A DNA stretch of 10,797 nt from Nitrospina sp. (GTDB taxonomy: Bacteria > Nitrospinota > Nitrospinia > Nitrospinales > Nitrospinaceae). How positions within the stretch are numbered: the first letter of the stretch is position 1; each line of letters opens with the position of its first letter. The stretch covers positions 1 to 10,797 of the forward strand of contig SMVT01000020.1 in NCBI GenBank assembly GCA_004357365.1, given 5' to 3'. Below the pieces are notes generated by a model. The model did not search any database. It was not told the origin of the DNA and saw nothing but the letters and a program-made list of their open reading frames with translations. This document shows positions 1 through 7,993 of the stretch, one piece after another. The position numbers were made by a program, and so were the translations under genes.

Positions 1-1336
1 CTTTTTCCGAAGCACCTGCGTCTTTTTCCTTTTCAGCCTGGGCCAACTCCGCTTCGGCTTCCTTGATGGCCTGCTCAATAGCGGACACATCCACCTCCGG
101 CTCGGCTGGAGGTTTCGGTTCGGCTTTCGGGGCTTCCGCCATGGCCGGGGCCACCGCTTCTACGGGTTCAGCGGATGCTACCGGTCCTGCCTCCTGCATG
201 GCTTGTTTCAACTGGTTGTTGGCGGCTTTCGATTCAGCGGCCACCGGTTGTGAGGATTCCAAATCCGGTCCAGTGTCCGGCAGGTCGGCCAATACTTCGG
301 ATTGGGTGCGATCCGTCGGGTCTTCACCGGGGGATTGTTTGGGGTCCTTCGCCGTGTCTACGCCGATCCGTTCGGGTTTTTCAAAATCTTCAAACGGGAT
401 GGCGATTCGGTTTTCGGCCACGGCTGCCTGCGGAGCGGTTATCGTTTCTTTGCTGATGCTTTCGGTGGGGGAGGGGTCCAAACCGAATAAATCGAATTTT
501 TTCTTCTTGCTACCGGCTACCTGAGCGGGTGGTGCAGAAGGCGGCGTGTAGGTGGCCGACGGCTGGGAGCTGCCGTAATAAGAAGGGGCGCCGTAATCGG
601 GCGGCGCCTGGGAGGAGGCCTCGGCGGACAGGTTGCCTGATTCAACGCTTTGAATCATTCCCGACTGGCGGTGTTGCCTATTTTTTTTTTTGGGATTCGC
701 TCGCGAAACCTGATGGGGGTTCTTTTCCAGGTATTCCCACGCCCGCACGGCGTTCAGACCGTCCGGAAAACGCTGGATGAAATCCTGGTAGGCGGCCATG
801 TCATCCGTCTTGAGGACCTGCAAAAAGATCTGATCCTCCACCTGCTCCTGTTTGAAAAGGACCCCCTGCTTTTCTTCGGCGGGAACGATCTGCCCCAGCC
901 GGGCCAAAATTTCCAGCGTCTTGAAATATTCGCGGTTTTCATGATACAGATTGGCCTTGAAGCGCATGGCCCGGACCATATTCTGGCGGATTTTGGGATC
1001 GGTCGGCTGTAAACGGTAGGCCTTCTCAAATTCCTGCAGGGCCTGCGAGATCATATCCTGATTTTCGTACACCAGCCCCAGGTTGCTGTGCCCTTGGTAG
1101 GAATTAGGATTTTGGGCCAGAAAGCCGGTCCACATCTGGATGGCGGCCTCGTACTGACCCGCCTTTTGGGCCTTTAAGGCCCTTGAAAACAAACTCTTAC
1201 CTTTTTCCGGGACAGCCGTCGGGGGCTTTTCAAAATTCTGGGCTTTGGGCTGGCTGCCGCCTGCGGCGCATCCGGAAAAAGCCAGCGCTACCACCACTCC
1301 CACGGCGAGCAGAAATTTAACGTTGAATTTTTTCAT
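1..1336 (-). CDS. TPR-containing lipoprotein, 3' end beyond window
   Basis: The reading frame is open from the ATG at 1336 to the left edge, at least 445 codons. The N-terminus MKKFNVKFLLAVGVVVALAF is a basic, hydrophobic signal followed by SGC, so Cys23 is the probable lipidated residue (lipobox FSGC, with Phe at -3 less usual than Leu). Two TPR units are readable at about residues 48-81 (ALKAQKAGQYEAA) and 82-115 (SNLGLVYENQDMISQALQEF). A helical region runs to about 208. Beyond it lies a low-complexity tail of more than 200 residues rich in Pro, Ala, Ser and Glu, with a Lys patch near residue 278 and a charged Ala/Glu/Lys helix at the edge. A periplasmic scaffold or envelope-assembly role is inference from TPR plus lipid anchor; the specific function is unknown. 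No Shine-Dalgarno precedes the ATG. An 11-A tract encodes Lys216-Asn219. It is transcribed divergently from the thi operon. Confidence 0.85.
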   Translation of the reverse strand, partial: MKKFNVKFLLAVGVVVALAFSGCAAGGSQPKAQNFEKPPTAVPEKGKSLFSRALKAQKAGQYEAAIQMWTGFLAQNPNSYQGHSNLGLVYENQDMISQALQEFEKAYRLQPTDPKIRQNMVRAMRFKANLYHENREYFKTLEILARLGQIVPAEEKQGVLFKQEQVEDQIFLQVLKTDDMAAYQDFIQRFPDGLNAVRAWEYLEKNPHQVSRANPKKKNRQHRQSGMIQSVESGNLSAEASSQAPPDYGAPSYYGSSQPSATYTPPSAPPAQVAGSKKKKFDLFGLDPSPTESISKETITAPQAAVAENRIAIPFEDFEKPERIGVDTAKDPKQSPGEDPTDRTQSEVLADLPDTGPDLESSQPVAAESKAANNQLKQAMQEAGPVASAEPVEAVAPAMAEAPKAEPKPPAEPEVDVSAIEQAIKEAEAELAQAEKEKDAGASEK

Positions 1337-1342
1337 ATATTT

Positions 1343-1370
1343 AGGATAACTGATTTTAATTCAAGGTCAA
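1343..1370 (-). promoter_or_regulatory. Candidate sigma70 promoter of the lipoprotein gene
   Basis: Read on the minus strand, TTGACC (1370-1365) is followed after 16 bases by TATCCT (1348-1343). The predicted start of transcription falls at about 1336-1337, on the A of the ATG itself. This would give a leaderless mRNA, consistent with the absence of any G-rich ribosome binding site. The hexamers match consensus at 5/6 and 4/6. Confidence 0.4.
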
Positions 1371-1376
1371 TATCTC

Positions 1377-1404
1377 TTGACTTGTTTTTTTATTGAAGTA
1401 ATCT
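1377..1404 (+). promoter_or_regulatory. Candidate promoter of the thi operon
   Basis: TTGACT at 1377-1382 is a good -35. With a 16-base spacer the -10 would be TAATCT at 1399-1404, which is weak (3/6). Transcription would begin near 1411, just before the TPP aptamer, which is where a riboswitch promoter should lie. The -35 is convincing; the exact -10 is uncertain. Confidence 0.4.
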
Positions 1405-1420
1405 AGCCTACAAATTGAAT

Positions 1421-1507
1421 GGGAACTAGGGGTGTTACATCGAACTGAGAGTCCGTTATGGACAACCCTTTGAACCTGATCTGGTTAATACCAGCGAAGG
1501 GAAGTTA
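1421..1507 (+). promoter_or_regulatory. TPP riboswitch aptamer (THI element)
   Basis: The hallmark blocks of the TPP riboswitch appear in order: AGGGGTG (1428-1434), CTGAGA (1445-1450), ACCCTTTGAACCTGATCTGG (1465-1484), TTAATACCAGCG and AAGGGAA. CTGAGA and CCTGATCTGG are the pyrimidine- and pyrophosphate-sensing parts known from the family. An optional small hairpin, GTCC/GGAC (1451-1454 with 1460-1463), sits between CTGAGA and ACCC. P1 is short (AACT 1424-1427 with AGTT 1503-1506). It lies directly upstream of thiS-thiG-thiE/tenI-thiC and is followed by an intrinsic terminator, so TPP binding is expected to stop transcription. Confidence 0.95.
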
Positions 1508-1530
1508 ATTTATAATACTTCATTATAAAT
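1508..1530 (+). promoter_or_regulatory. AT-only hairpin in the riboswitch expression platform
   Basis: ATTTATAAT (1508-1516) and ATTATAAAT (1522-1530) form a perfect 9-bp inverted repeat around the loop ACTTC. It starts two bases after the 3' strand of P1 and ends just before the terminator stem. It may serve as a spacer stem of an antiterminator fold or as a pausing hairpin; that role is inference. Confidence 0.6.
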
Positions 1531-1531
1531 C

Positions 1532-1568
1532 GGCTGTAATCCTTTCATGGATTACGGCTTTTTTATTT
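1532..1568 (+). terminator. Intrinsic terminator of the TPP riboswitch
   Basis: GGCTGTAATCC (1532-1542) pairs with GGATTACGGCT (1549-1559) over 11 positions, two of them G-U, around the loop TTTCAT. A T-rich tract (1559-1568) follows directly. It lies 14 bases before thiS, so it acts as an attenuator for the whole operon. Confidence 0.85.
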
Positions 1569-1581
1569 AAGCCTCCCCCAG

Positions 1582-1788
1582 GTGGTTGTGCAACTCGTCA
1601 TCAACGGCCAAAAGAAAGAACTGCAGTCCAGCGGGACCATCGCCCAGATGCTCAAGGAGCTGGAGATCGCGGGTTCCCATATTGCCGTGGCGCTCAATTT
1701 TCAGGTGGTGCCCCATTCCAGTTACGACCAGACCCCGCTCCACGAAGGGGACAAAGTGGAAATCGTGCATGCGGTCGGGGGCGGCTGA
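1582..1788 (+). CDS. thiS: ThiS, sulfur carrier protein for thiazole synthesis
   Basis: This is a 68-residue ubiquitin-like protein of normal ThiS length, ending in Val-Gly-Gly-Gly. In the family the terminal glycine is adenylated by ThiF and converted to a thiocarboxylate, which donates sulfur to ThiG. The beta-grasp pattern is visible in VVQLVINGQKKEL, the central IAVALNFQVVPHSSY and the terminal GDKVEIVHAVGGG. The start is unsettled: GTG 1582 gives 68 aa, while GTG 1588 gives 66 aa (MQLVING) and resembles other ThiS N-termini. Neither has a well-placed Shine-Dalgarno. It is the first gene after the riboswitch terminator, with 47 bases to thiG. No thiF is present in the window. Confidence 0.9.
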   Translation: MVVQLVINGQKKELQSSGTIAQMLKELEIAGSHIAVALNFQVVPHSSYDQTPLHEGDKVEIVHAVGGG

Positions 1789-1835
1789 TTCAATCGTCCC
1801 CTCCGGGTACGGACAATCTTTTTTAGAGGCAGGAC

Positions 1836-2627
1836 ATGGAAACTGCAGTTGCTACCGAAAACCAACTGAAAATCGCCGACAAGGTGTTCACTTCCCGGCT
1901 GATCGTTGGCACGGGAAAATACGAGTCGTTCGACCAGAACCGCCAGGCGCTGGAAATCTCCGGCGCGATAATGGTGACGGTCGCCGTCCGCCGGATCGAA
2001 CTCGATAAAACAAAAGAATCGATTCTTAACTATATCGATCCCGAAAAATACACGCTCCTGCCCAATACCGCCGGATGCTACAGCGTCAAGGAAACGGTGA
2101 TGACCGCCCAGCTGGCGCGCGAGGCGGGACTCGGCAACTTCATCAAGGTGGAAGTCATCGGCGACGAAAAGACCCTGTTCCCGGATAACGAAGCCACGCT
2201 GGAAGCCTCCAAACTGCTGGTGAAAGACGGCTTTCATGTGCTTCCGTATTGTACCGACGACGTGGTGCTGTGCAAAAAGCTGGAGGACATCGGCTGTGCC
2301 GCCGTCATGCCGCTGGCCGCGCCCATCGGCTCCGGGCTCGGCATCCGCAACCCGTACAACATCATACTGATCATGGAAGCGGTCAACGTCCCGGTCATCA
2401 TCGATGCCGGGGTGGGCACCGCCTCCGACGCCAGCCGCGCCATGGAGTTGGGCGTCGATGGCCTGCTGATGAACACCGCCATCGCCGGTGCCAAGGATCC
2501 GCTGAAAATGGCGCAGGCCATGAAACTGGCGGTGCAAAGCGGGCGGCTGGCGTTCGAAGCGGGACGGATTCCAAAAAAACTGTACGCCACGGCCAGCAGT
2601 CCCATCGACGGCCTCATTGATATTTAA
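1836..2627 (+). CDS. thiG: ThiG, thiazole synthase
   Basis: ThiG condenses 1-deoxy-D-xylulose 5-phosphate, dehydroglycine and the ThiS thiocarboxylate into thiazole phosphate. It is cytosolic and works in a complex with ThiS. The 263-aa length is usual for this TIM-barrel family. Visible landmarks are LIVGTGKY (22-29), PNTAGCYSVKETV (76-88), IKVEVIGD with Lys104 as the expected Schiff-base lysine, VLPYCTDDVVLCKKL, APIGSGLGIRNP, the phosphate-binding DAGVGTASDA and NTAIAGAKDP. AGAGG at 1825-1829 lies six bases before the ATG at 1836, which fixes the start. Residues 1-10 are a short nonconserved lead. Confidence 0.97.
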   Translation: METAVATENQLKIADKVFTSRLIVGTGKYESFDQNRQALEISGAIMVTVAVRRIELDKTKESILNYIDPEKYTLLPNTAGCYSVKETVMTAQLAREAGLGNFIKVEVIGDEKTLFPDNEATLEASKLLVKDGFHVLPYCTDDVVLCKKLEDIGCAAVMPLAAPIGSGLGIRNPYNIILIMEAVNVPVIIDAGVGTASDASRAMELGVDGLLMNTAIAGAKDPLKMAQAMKLAVQSGRLAFEAGRIPKKLYATASSPIDGLIDI

Positions 2628-2652
2628 ACCGCAAACGGGCAGGCTTCGCACC

Positions 2653-3335
2653 ATGACCGATACCGTACTGGAAATGACCGCCGACATATCCGCCAGCCAG
2701 AATCGGGGAGAGCTCGATAAGCTTCGCGTCTATCTGATCACCGACCGGACGCTGCTGCCGGAGGATCATTTTCTGAACAGCATCGAGGCGGCGCTCAAAG
2801 GCGGCGTGCGGGCCATTCAACTGCGGGAAAAAAATCTGTCGGAATACGAATTGCGTGAGATGGCCAAGGCCATCCTGCAACTGACTCAAAAATATAAAGC
2901 GCTGTTGTTCATCAACCACCGCGCCGAGCTGGCGGAGGACATCGGCGCCGACGGCGTGCATCTGACCGAGTCCAGCGCGGCGGTTCGCAAAGTCCGCAAG
3001 CAATATCCCGATTTGTTGATCGGCAAATCGATACACTCTCTGGCAGGCGCCATGCGCGCGCAACAACAGGGGGCGGATTTCGTCACCTTCAGCCCGGTGT
3101 ATGACACGCCTTCCAAACAGCAATACGGTCCTCCCCAGGGACTCGAAAAATTGAAACAAGTCTGCACCGGCCTGGACATCCCCGTGCTGGCACTGGGGGG
3201 AATCGATCTATCCCGCATCACCCCCATCCGGAACCACGGCGCCTTCGGGGTCGCCCTCATCCGGGGGATTTGGAACAGTCCCGATATCGAACACGAATCT
3301 TTGCAATATATAAATGCTTTAACAGGAGAAAATCA

Positions 3336-3339
<4 letters not shown>
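2653..3339 (+). CDS. thiE: ThiE/TenI-family protein: thiamin-phosphate synthase or thiazole tautomerase
   Basis: The protein has 228 residues in a TIM-barrel of the ThiE/TenI superfamily. ThiE joins HMP-PP to thiazole phosphate; TenI aromatises the ThiG product. Residues of the ThiE pyrimidine/pyrophosphate site are present: QLREK (56-60), Asn88, Ser126 and Lys155. However, the two Mg-binding Asp of classical ThiE (NDD/NDR and GQxD) are replaced by NHR (88-90) and TESS (105-108). The IGKSIHSL segment with His128 resembles TenI. A TenI-type tautomerase is therefore a real alternative, and the symbol is given for the family only. The start at ATG 2653 follows GGGCAGG with nine spacing bases; an in-frame TTG at 2617 would overlap thiG and has no better site. 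It overlaps thiC by ATGA. Confidence 0.85.
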
Positions 3340-5255
<1,916 letters not shown>

Positions 5256-5271
5256 CCAGCGTGACGCTGGA
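5256..5271 (+). repeat. Outer palindromic repeat, left copy
   Basis: CCAGCGTGACGCTGG is a palindrome (7-bp arms, one central base) that begins on the base after the thiC stop codon. With the following A it forms a 16-bp sequence whose exact reverse complement occurs at 6832-6847, on the other side of the AT-rich TPR gene. Confidence 0.8.
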
Positions 5272-5278
5272 TCCCACT

Positions 5279-5310
5279 AACCCCTCCCTTTTACAAAGGG
5301 AGGGGTTTTT
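5279..5310 (+). terminator. Terminator after thiC
   Basis: AACCCCTCCCTTT (5279-5291) pairs perfectly with AAAGGGAGGGGTT (5295-5307) around a three-base loop, and a T run follows (to 5310). It is a strong intrinsic terminator for the thi operon. It also occupies the middle position of the left repeat set flanking the next gene. Confidence 0.85.
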
Positions 5311-5327
5311 ATTTGCGGCAATTCTCC

Positions 5328-5351
5328 TGTCATCCTGAGCCTGTCGAAAGG
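5328..5351 (+). repeat. REP-like element, left copy
   Basis: TGTCATCCTGAGCCTGTCGA (5328-5347 and on) belongs to the GTCATyCTGArC type of dispersed intergenic element seen in many bacterial genomes. An inverted relative lies at 6713-6738. The 180 bases from here to the next gene hold only this, a short tandem repeat and small hairpins; no clear promoter was found. Confidence 0.6.
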
Positions 5352-5368
5352 TGACTCACAAAATTTAG

Positions 5369-5384
5369 ACAGGATAACAGGATA
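5369..5384 (+). repeat. Tandem octamer ACAGGATA x2
   Basis: Two perfect back-to-back copies of ACAGGATA occur at 5369-5376 and 5377-5384. This motif type is common as low-complexity intergenic filler. No function is evident. Confidence 0.7.
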
Positions 5385-5489
5385 AAAACGGACCAAAGAT
5401 TTCCTCCATTTTCCGAATAAGGAAATCCTGCGGTTCTGTGCTAGGATTGGCTCAAATCCAAAACCCGTTTTTGGAGGCAAGCTTTTTTT

Positions 5490-6686
5490 ATGGAATACCT
5501 TGTTTATTTTGTCCTTTTTATTTTTCTTATCATTTTTTTAACCGTTATCAGAGGGCTGGTTAAAAAGGGCAAAATAAAAATTCCAGGTTTTGAGGCGGAG
5601 ATAGAAGCTCCCGAACCTGTCCCTCAAACCACTGACTCCTCCCAAGGCAATACGGTTCATTACCACCTCCATGTCACCCAAGATCAACGTAAAGCTGAAC
5701 TAGAAGACCTGGTCGACCAATTTAAAAAGAAACTAACCGAGCCTCAACAAGGAACTATGGAAGATCGTGAGATTCTTCTAAAACAATTGAACGCTTCAGA
5801 ACAAAAATTATCAAACCTTGAAAAGGAAGTTGAAGAAAAAAATAAGCTCCTTAATAAAACGGCGGAAGAATTACAAAAGTTAAAAACCAATCTGCCCACT
5901 TATAAAATTGCCCAAGCTATGGAAATTCTAGAATACGGGGACACCTCTGAAGCCGAAAACCTTTTTAAGGAATTTCTTGAGACTCAAGAGGAGGCCATAG
6001 AGCAATCTGCCGAAGCTGCTTATAGCTTGGGTCAACTGGCAGAGAATAGGCTCGATTACAAATCAGCACAAAAGTACCTACGAAGAGCCATGCAATTAAA
6101 CCCAAATAAAGGTCATTACTTCAATAATTACGGTTTGTTTTCATATAATCTTGGGAAATACGATGATGCTATAGAATATTACAGCAGAGCACTGGATATC
6201 TATTTAGACCAGTTTGATGAAGAACATTACGAAATCCCCACAATTTGGAGTAACTTAGGAGAAGCCTTGCGGGCTAAAGGCGATTATAAAAAAGCCTTTA
6301 ATTTTTCAAAAAAAGCTTTAGAAAAAGATTTAGAAAATCATGGAGAGAACCATCCAGATGTAGCAGTTCGATGGAACAACTTAGGTGTGGTTTTGAATGA
6401 CATGGGTGAAATCGATCAAGCTATTGATTATCACAAAAAAGCTTTAGATAGTAATTTAAGGAATTGGGGAGAAAATCATCCTAGAGTGGTATTGGATCTT
6501 AATAATTTAGGAGATATTTTTAGAACTCAGGGTAACTATAAAAAAAGCCTAGAGTATTTTAATAAAGCTCTTGCTGTTGTCAAAAAGGTCGGGCTGAAAC
6601 ACCAAGTAGACTGTGTTGAAAACAACATAAGAGAATTACAAAAATTGATGGGCGGAGAATCCTCGGGTTCCCAGGAAAAGGAATGA
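5490..6686 (+). CDS. Membrane-anchored coiled-coil and TPR protein
   Basis: The protein has 398 residues. A single hydrophobic N-terminal segment (about 3-20) is followed by Arg/Lys, which suggests an inner-membrane anchor with a cytoplasmic body. Next come KIKIPGFEAEIE (28-39), a Pro-rich link, the segment NTVHYHLHVTQDQ (54-66) and a Glu/Lys/Leu coiled coil (about 91-133). From about 137 to 382 there are at least six TPR units. The later ones (GENHPDVAVRWNNLGVVLND and repeats) are of the kinesin-light-chain/TPR_12 style. A protein-binding scaffold role is inference; no enzymatic domain is visible. GGAGG at 5473-5477 lies 12 bases before the ATG. Base use differs sharply from its neighbours: hand counts of 6121-6180 and 6301-6360 give 16 and 17 G+C of 60, against 33 of 60 in thiC at 4021-4080. 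Mirrored repeats flank it, so recent acquisition is likely. Confidence 0.85.
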   Translation: MEYLVYFVLFIFLIIFLTVIRGLVKKGKIKIPGFEAEIEAPEPVPQTTDSSQGNTVHYHLHVTQDQRKAELEDLVDQFKKKLTEPQQGTMEDREILLKQLNASEQKLSNLEKEVEEKNKLLNKTAEELQKLKTNLPTYKIAQAMEILEYGDTSEAENLFKEFLETQEEAIEQSAEAAYSLGQLAENRLDYKSAQKYLRRAMQLNPNKGHYFNNYGLFSYNLGKYDDAIEYYSRALDIYLDQFDEEHYEIPTIWSNLGEALRAKGDYKKAFNFSKKALEKDLENHGENHPDVAVRWNNLGVVLNDMGEIDQAIDYHKKALDSNLRNWGENHPRVVLDLNNLGDIFRTQGNYKKSLEYFNKALAVVKKVGLKHQVDCVENNIRELQKLMGGESSGSQEKE

Positions 6687-6712
6687 CCGGAATCAGCAAA
6701 GAACAAAACACA

Positions 6713-6738
6713 GATTCTTCACTCCGTTCAGAATGACA
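6713..6738 (-). repeat. REP-like element, right copy (inverted)
   Basis: The reverse complement begins TGTCATTCTGAACGGAGTGA and aligns with the left element at 5328 over TGTCATyCTGArC. It is therefore the same family in the opposite orientation, 26 bases after the TPR gene stop. Confidence 0.6.
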
Positions 6739-6755
6739 AGAAAAAATCCCCCTAA

Positions 6756-6774
6756 CCCCCTTCGGAGAAGGGGG
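6756..6774 (+). repeat. C/G hairpin, right middle repeat
   Basis: CCCCCTTC (6756-6763) and GAAGGGGG (6767-6774) form an 8-bp stem around GGA. It mirrors the CCCTCCC hairpin at 5279-5307 in position and style. No T run follows on the plus strand, so I do not call it a terminator. Confidence 0.65.
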
Positions 6775-6831
6775 GATAAAATCCTTCCTTTGCGATCTCT
6801 GCGGCCCGGCAAGGCCCGGAGCAAAATTGAG

Positions 6832-6847
6832 TCCAGCGTCACGCTGG
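6832..6847 (-). repeat. Outer palindromic repeat, right copy
   Basis: TCCAGCGTCACGCTGG is the exact reverse complement of 5256-5271. Together the two form a 16-bp inverted pair about 1.56 kb apart that encloses the AT-rich TPR gene and both inner repeats. Confidence 0.8.
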
Positions 6848-6895
6848 GAAACCCTTGCGAGTCCTTCACCTACGGATAACCGGCCTGAATTGTTA

Positions 6896-6923
6896 TTGAT
6901 TTTCCGTTCGCCCGGCTTACACT
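6896..6923 (+). promoter_or_regulatory. Candidate promoter of the small TPR gene
   Basis: TTGATT (6896-6901) and TACACT (6918-6923) are separated by 16 bases. Each matches consensus at 4/6. The leader to the ATG at 6979 would be about 49 bases. The match is plausible but not strong. Confidence 0.35.
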
Positions 6924-6978
6924 ATGCAGTGCACGGCTTTGGAAACCCACTATTCCACGCATCAGGCGGAGGAACTCC

Positions 6979-7551
6979 ATGACTGAAAAAAAGAAAAGCA
7001 ACACGCTGTGGATCATCCTGGCCATAGCGGTTCTGGCGGGCGCGGGGGTCTACGGCTACATGAAGTATTTTCCCCTGGAGGGTCCGGGAGAATCGGATAA
7101 GGCCACGGTCTCAGAGAACCTGCTGGCCAAGGCCCAAAAGGCGGAACAGGCAGGCGACACCGAAGAGGCCCTGGAGTACTATCAGGAGTTTCTGGCGATC
7201 AATGCCCAGCCGCAGGACTACAAGAATCCCGCCGTAGGAACCGTCCACGCCAGTATGGGGAACATCTACTTTAAGAAATTCAAGTACGCCAAGGCCCTCG
7301 AGCATTTCCAGAAAGCGCTGGACCACGCCCTCCAGCACCTCGGCAAGCGGAGCCAGGAAGCGGGCGAACGCTGGTTCTCCCTGGCGGCCATTTACGACAA
7401 ACAGGGGGACGTGAAAAAGGCGCTGGAGCATTACCAGAACAGCCAGGCCATCCAGAACAAGCTGGAAGCGGATACCACCGCGGTGGACAGGCTGATCCTC
7501 GAGCTGGAAGACTACCTGGTCAACGTCAAATTGAATTCCAAAGCTTCCTGA
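6979..7551 (+). CDS. Small membrane-anchored TPR protein
   Basis: The protein has 190 residues. A Lys-rich start (MTEKKKSN) is followed by a transmembrane segment at about 9-28 (LWIILAIAVLAGAGVYGYM), probably an uncleaved anchor with the TPR body outside the cytoplasm. The rest is helical. One TPR lies at about 48-81 (LLAKAQKAEQAGDTEEALEY), a second at about 88-121 (VHASMGNIYFKKFKYAKALE) and a third at about 128-161 (FSLAAIYDKQGDVKKALEHY). GGAGGA at 6968-6973 lies five bases before the ATG. The gene stands alone between two promoters. Its first TPR resembles that of the lipoprotein at 1336. A scaffold or partner-binding role is inference; I do not recognise the family by name. Confidence 0.85.
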   Translation: MTEKKKSNTLWIILAIAVLAGAGVYGYMKYFPLEGPGESDKATVSENLLAKAQKAEQAGDTEEALEYYQEFLAINAQPQDYKNPAVGTVHASMGNIYFKKFKYAKALEHFQKALDHALQHLGKRSQEAGERWFSLAAIYDKQGDVKKALEHYQNSQAIQNKLEADTTAVDRLILELEDYLVNVKLNSKAS

Positions 7552-7638
7552 GCGGCCCCCCGCCACATCCAAAACATAGATCCTGTGCTGGCGCAAGAAG
7601 GATGAATTGCGCGAAGGGGCTGGGTTTTCGATTTTCCT

Positions 7639-7665
7639 TGTCCCCTGTTCCCTGCTCCCTTCTCC
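7639..7665 (+). repeat. Degenerate heptamer repeat (TGTTCCC type)
   Basis: TGTCCCC, TGTTCCC, TGCTCCC and TTCTCC follow one another without gaps, a short run of near-identical pyrimidine-rich heptamers. It lies in the 272-base spacer between the small TPR gene and the tRNA. Apart from this run and the tRNA promoter, that spacer shows no gene and no terminator that I can support. Confidence 0.55.
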
Positions 7666-7761
7666 TCCCGATCTTCGGGTTCGTATTGCCTTTTCCGCGC
7701 AAATAGTGCAACACTCTGTTTTTTAAGGGTTTTGAGACTTCCCGGCGGCCCGAATTCGGCC

Positions 7762-7789
7762 TTGACAAAATGCCGGCAGGTCTTAGAAT
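7762..7789 (+). promoter_or_regulatory. Strong sigma70 promoter of tRNA-Val (and probably thrS)
   Basis: A perfect TTGACA (7762-7767) is followed after 16 bases by TAGAAT (7784-7789, 5/6). Transcription should start near 7796, about 28 bases before the tRNA. The palindrome CCGAATTCGG lies at 7750-7759, just upstream of the -35, and could be a regulatory site. Confidence 0.75.
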
Positions 7790-7823
7790 ATCGTTTCATC
7801 CACTTCCACGAATTTGGATATAC

Positions 7824-7895
7824 AGGCGCGTAGCTCAGGGGTAGAGTACTTGCTTGACATGCAAGGGGTCGGCGGTTCAAAACCGCCCGCGCCTA
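7824..7895 (+). tRNA. tRNA-Val (GAC anticodon)
   Basis: The cloverleaf folds fully. The acceptor AGGCGCG (7824-7830) pairs with CGCGCCT (7888-7894), and the discriminator is A7895. The D arm is GCTC/GAGT with one G-U pair. The anticodon stem CTTGC/GCAAG encloses TTGACAT, so the anticodon is GAC (valine; A35, C36 and A73 fit valine identity). The T arm is GGCGG-TTCAAAA-CCGCC. CCA is not encoded. The first pair is A1-U72 rather than the common G-C. It lies 98 bases before thrS with no terminator between them. Confidence 0.95.
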
Positions 7896-7955
7896 TGGCT
7901 TTCCCGGTGCACGGTCCATTCCGGATCAATTCCGAATCCATTCAACGAAAACAGA

Positions 7956-7971
7956 GGCCGCTCATGCGGCC
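7956..7971 (+). promoter_or_regulatory. G/C hairpin in the thrS leader
   Basis: GGCCGC (7956-7961) and GCGGCC (7966-7971) form a perfect six-pair G/C stem with the loop TCAT. The stem covers part of an AGAGG ribosome-binding sequence and the in-frame ATG at 7964, and ends 22 bases before the ATG at 7994. No T run follows, so it is not a terminator. It could limit initiation at 7964 or serve as a translational operator; both are inference. Confidence 0.65.
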
Positions 7972-7993
7972 GGAGTTTGCAGGTGTTGGTTTC

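Noticed and set aside
63..1029. Small plus- and minus-strand frames within the left gene
   Set aside because: The lipoprotein frame on the minus strand is continuous with signal, lipobox and TPRs; the others are shadows.
1722..2687. 321-residue minus-strand reading frame
   Set aside because: It lies antisense to thiG, which has clear family motifs, and is open only because of GC-rich codon bias; no promoter, ribosome binding site or recognisable domain.
6756..6790. Terminator for the AT-rich TPR gene
   Set aside because: The hairpin is good but is followed by GATAAAATCC rather than a T run on the plus strand.
7512..7880. Two minus-strand frames in the spacer before the tRNA
   Set aside because: They translate the heptamer repeat and the tRNA promoter region, have no ribosome binding site and no family resemblance.
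7814..7993. Extension of thrS by 60 residues to 7814
   Set aside because: The extension runs straight through the complete tRNA-Val and its leader; its residues do not resemble a TGS domain.
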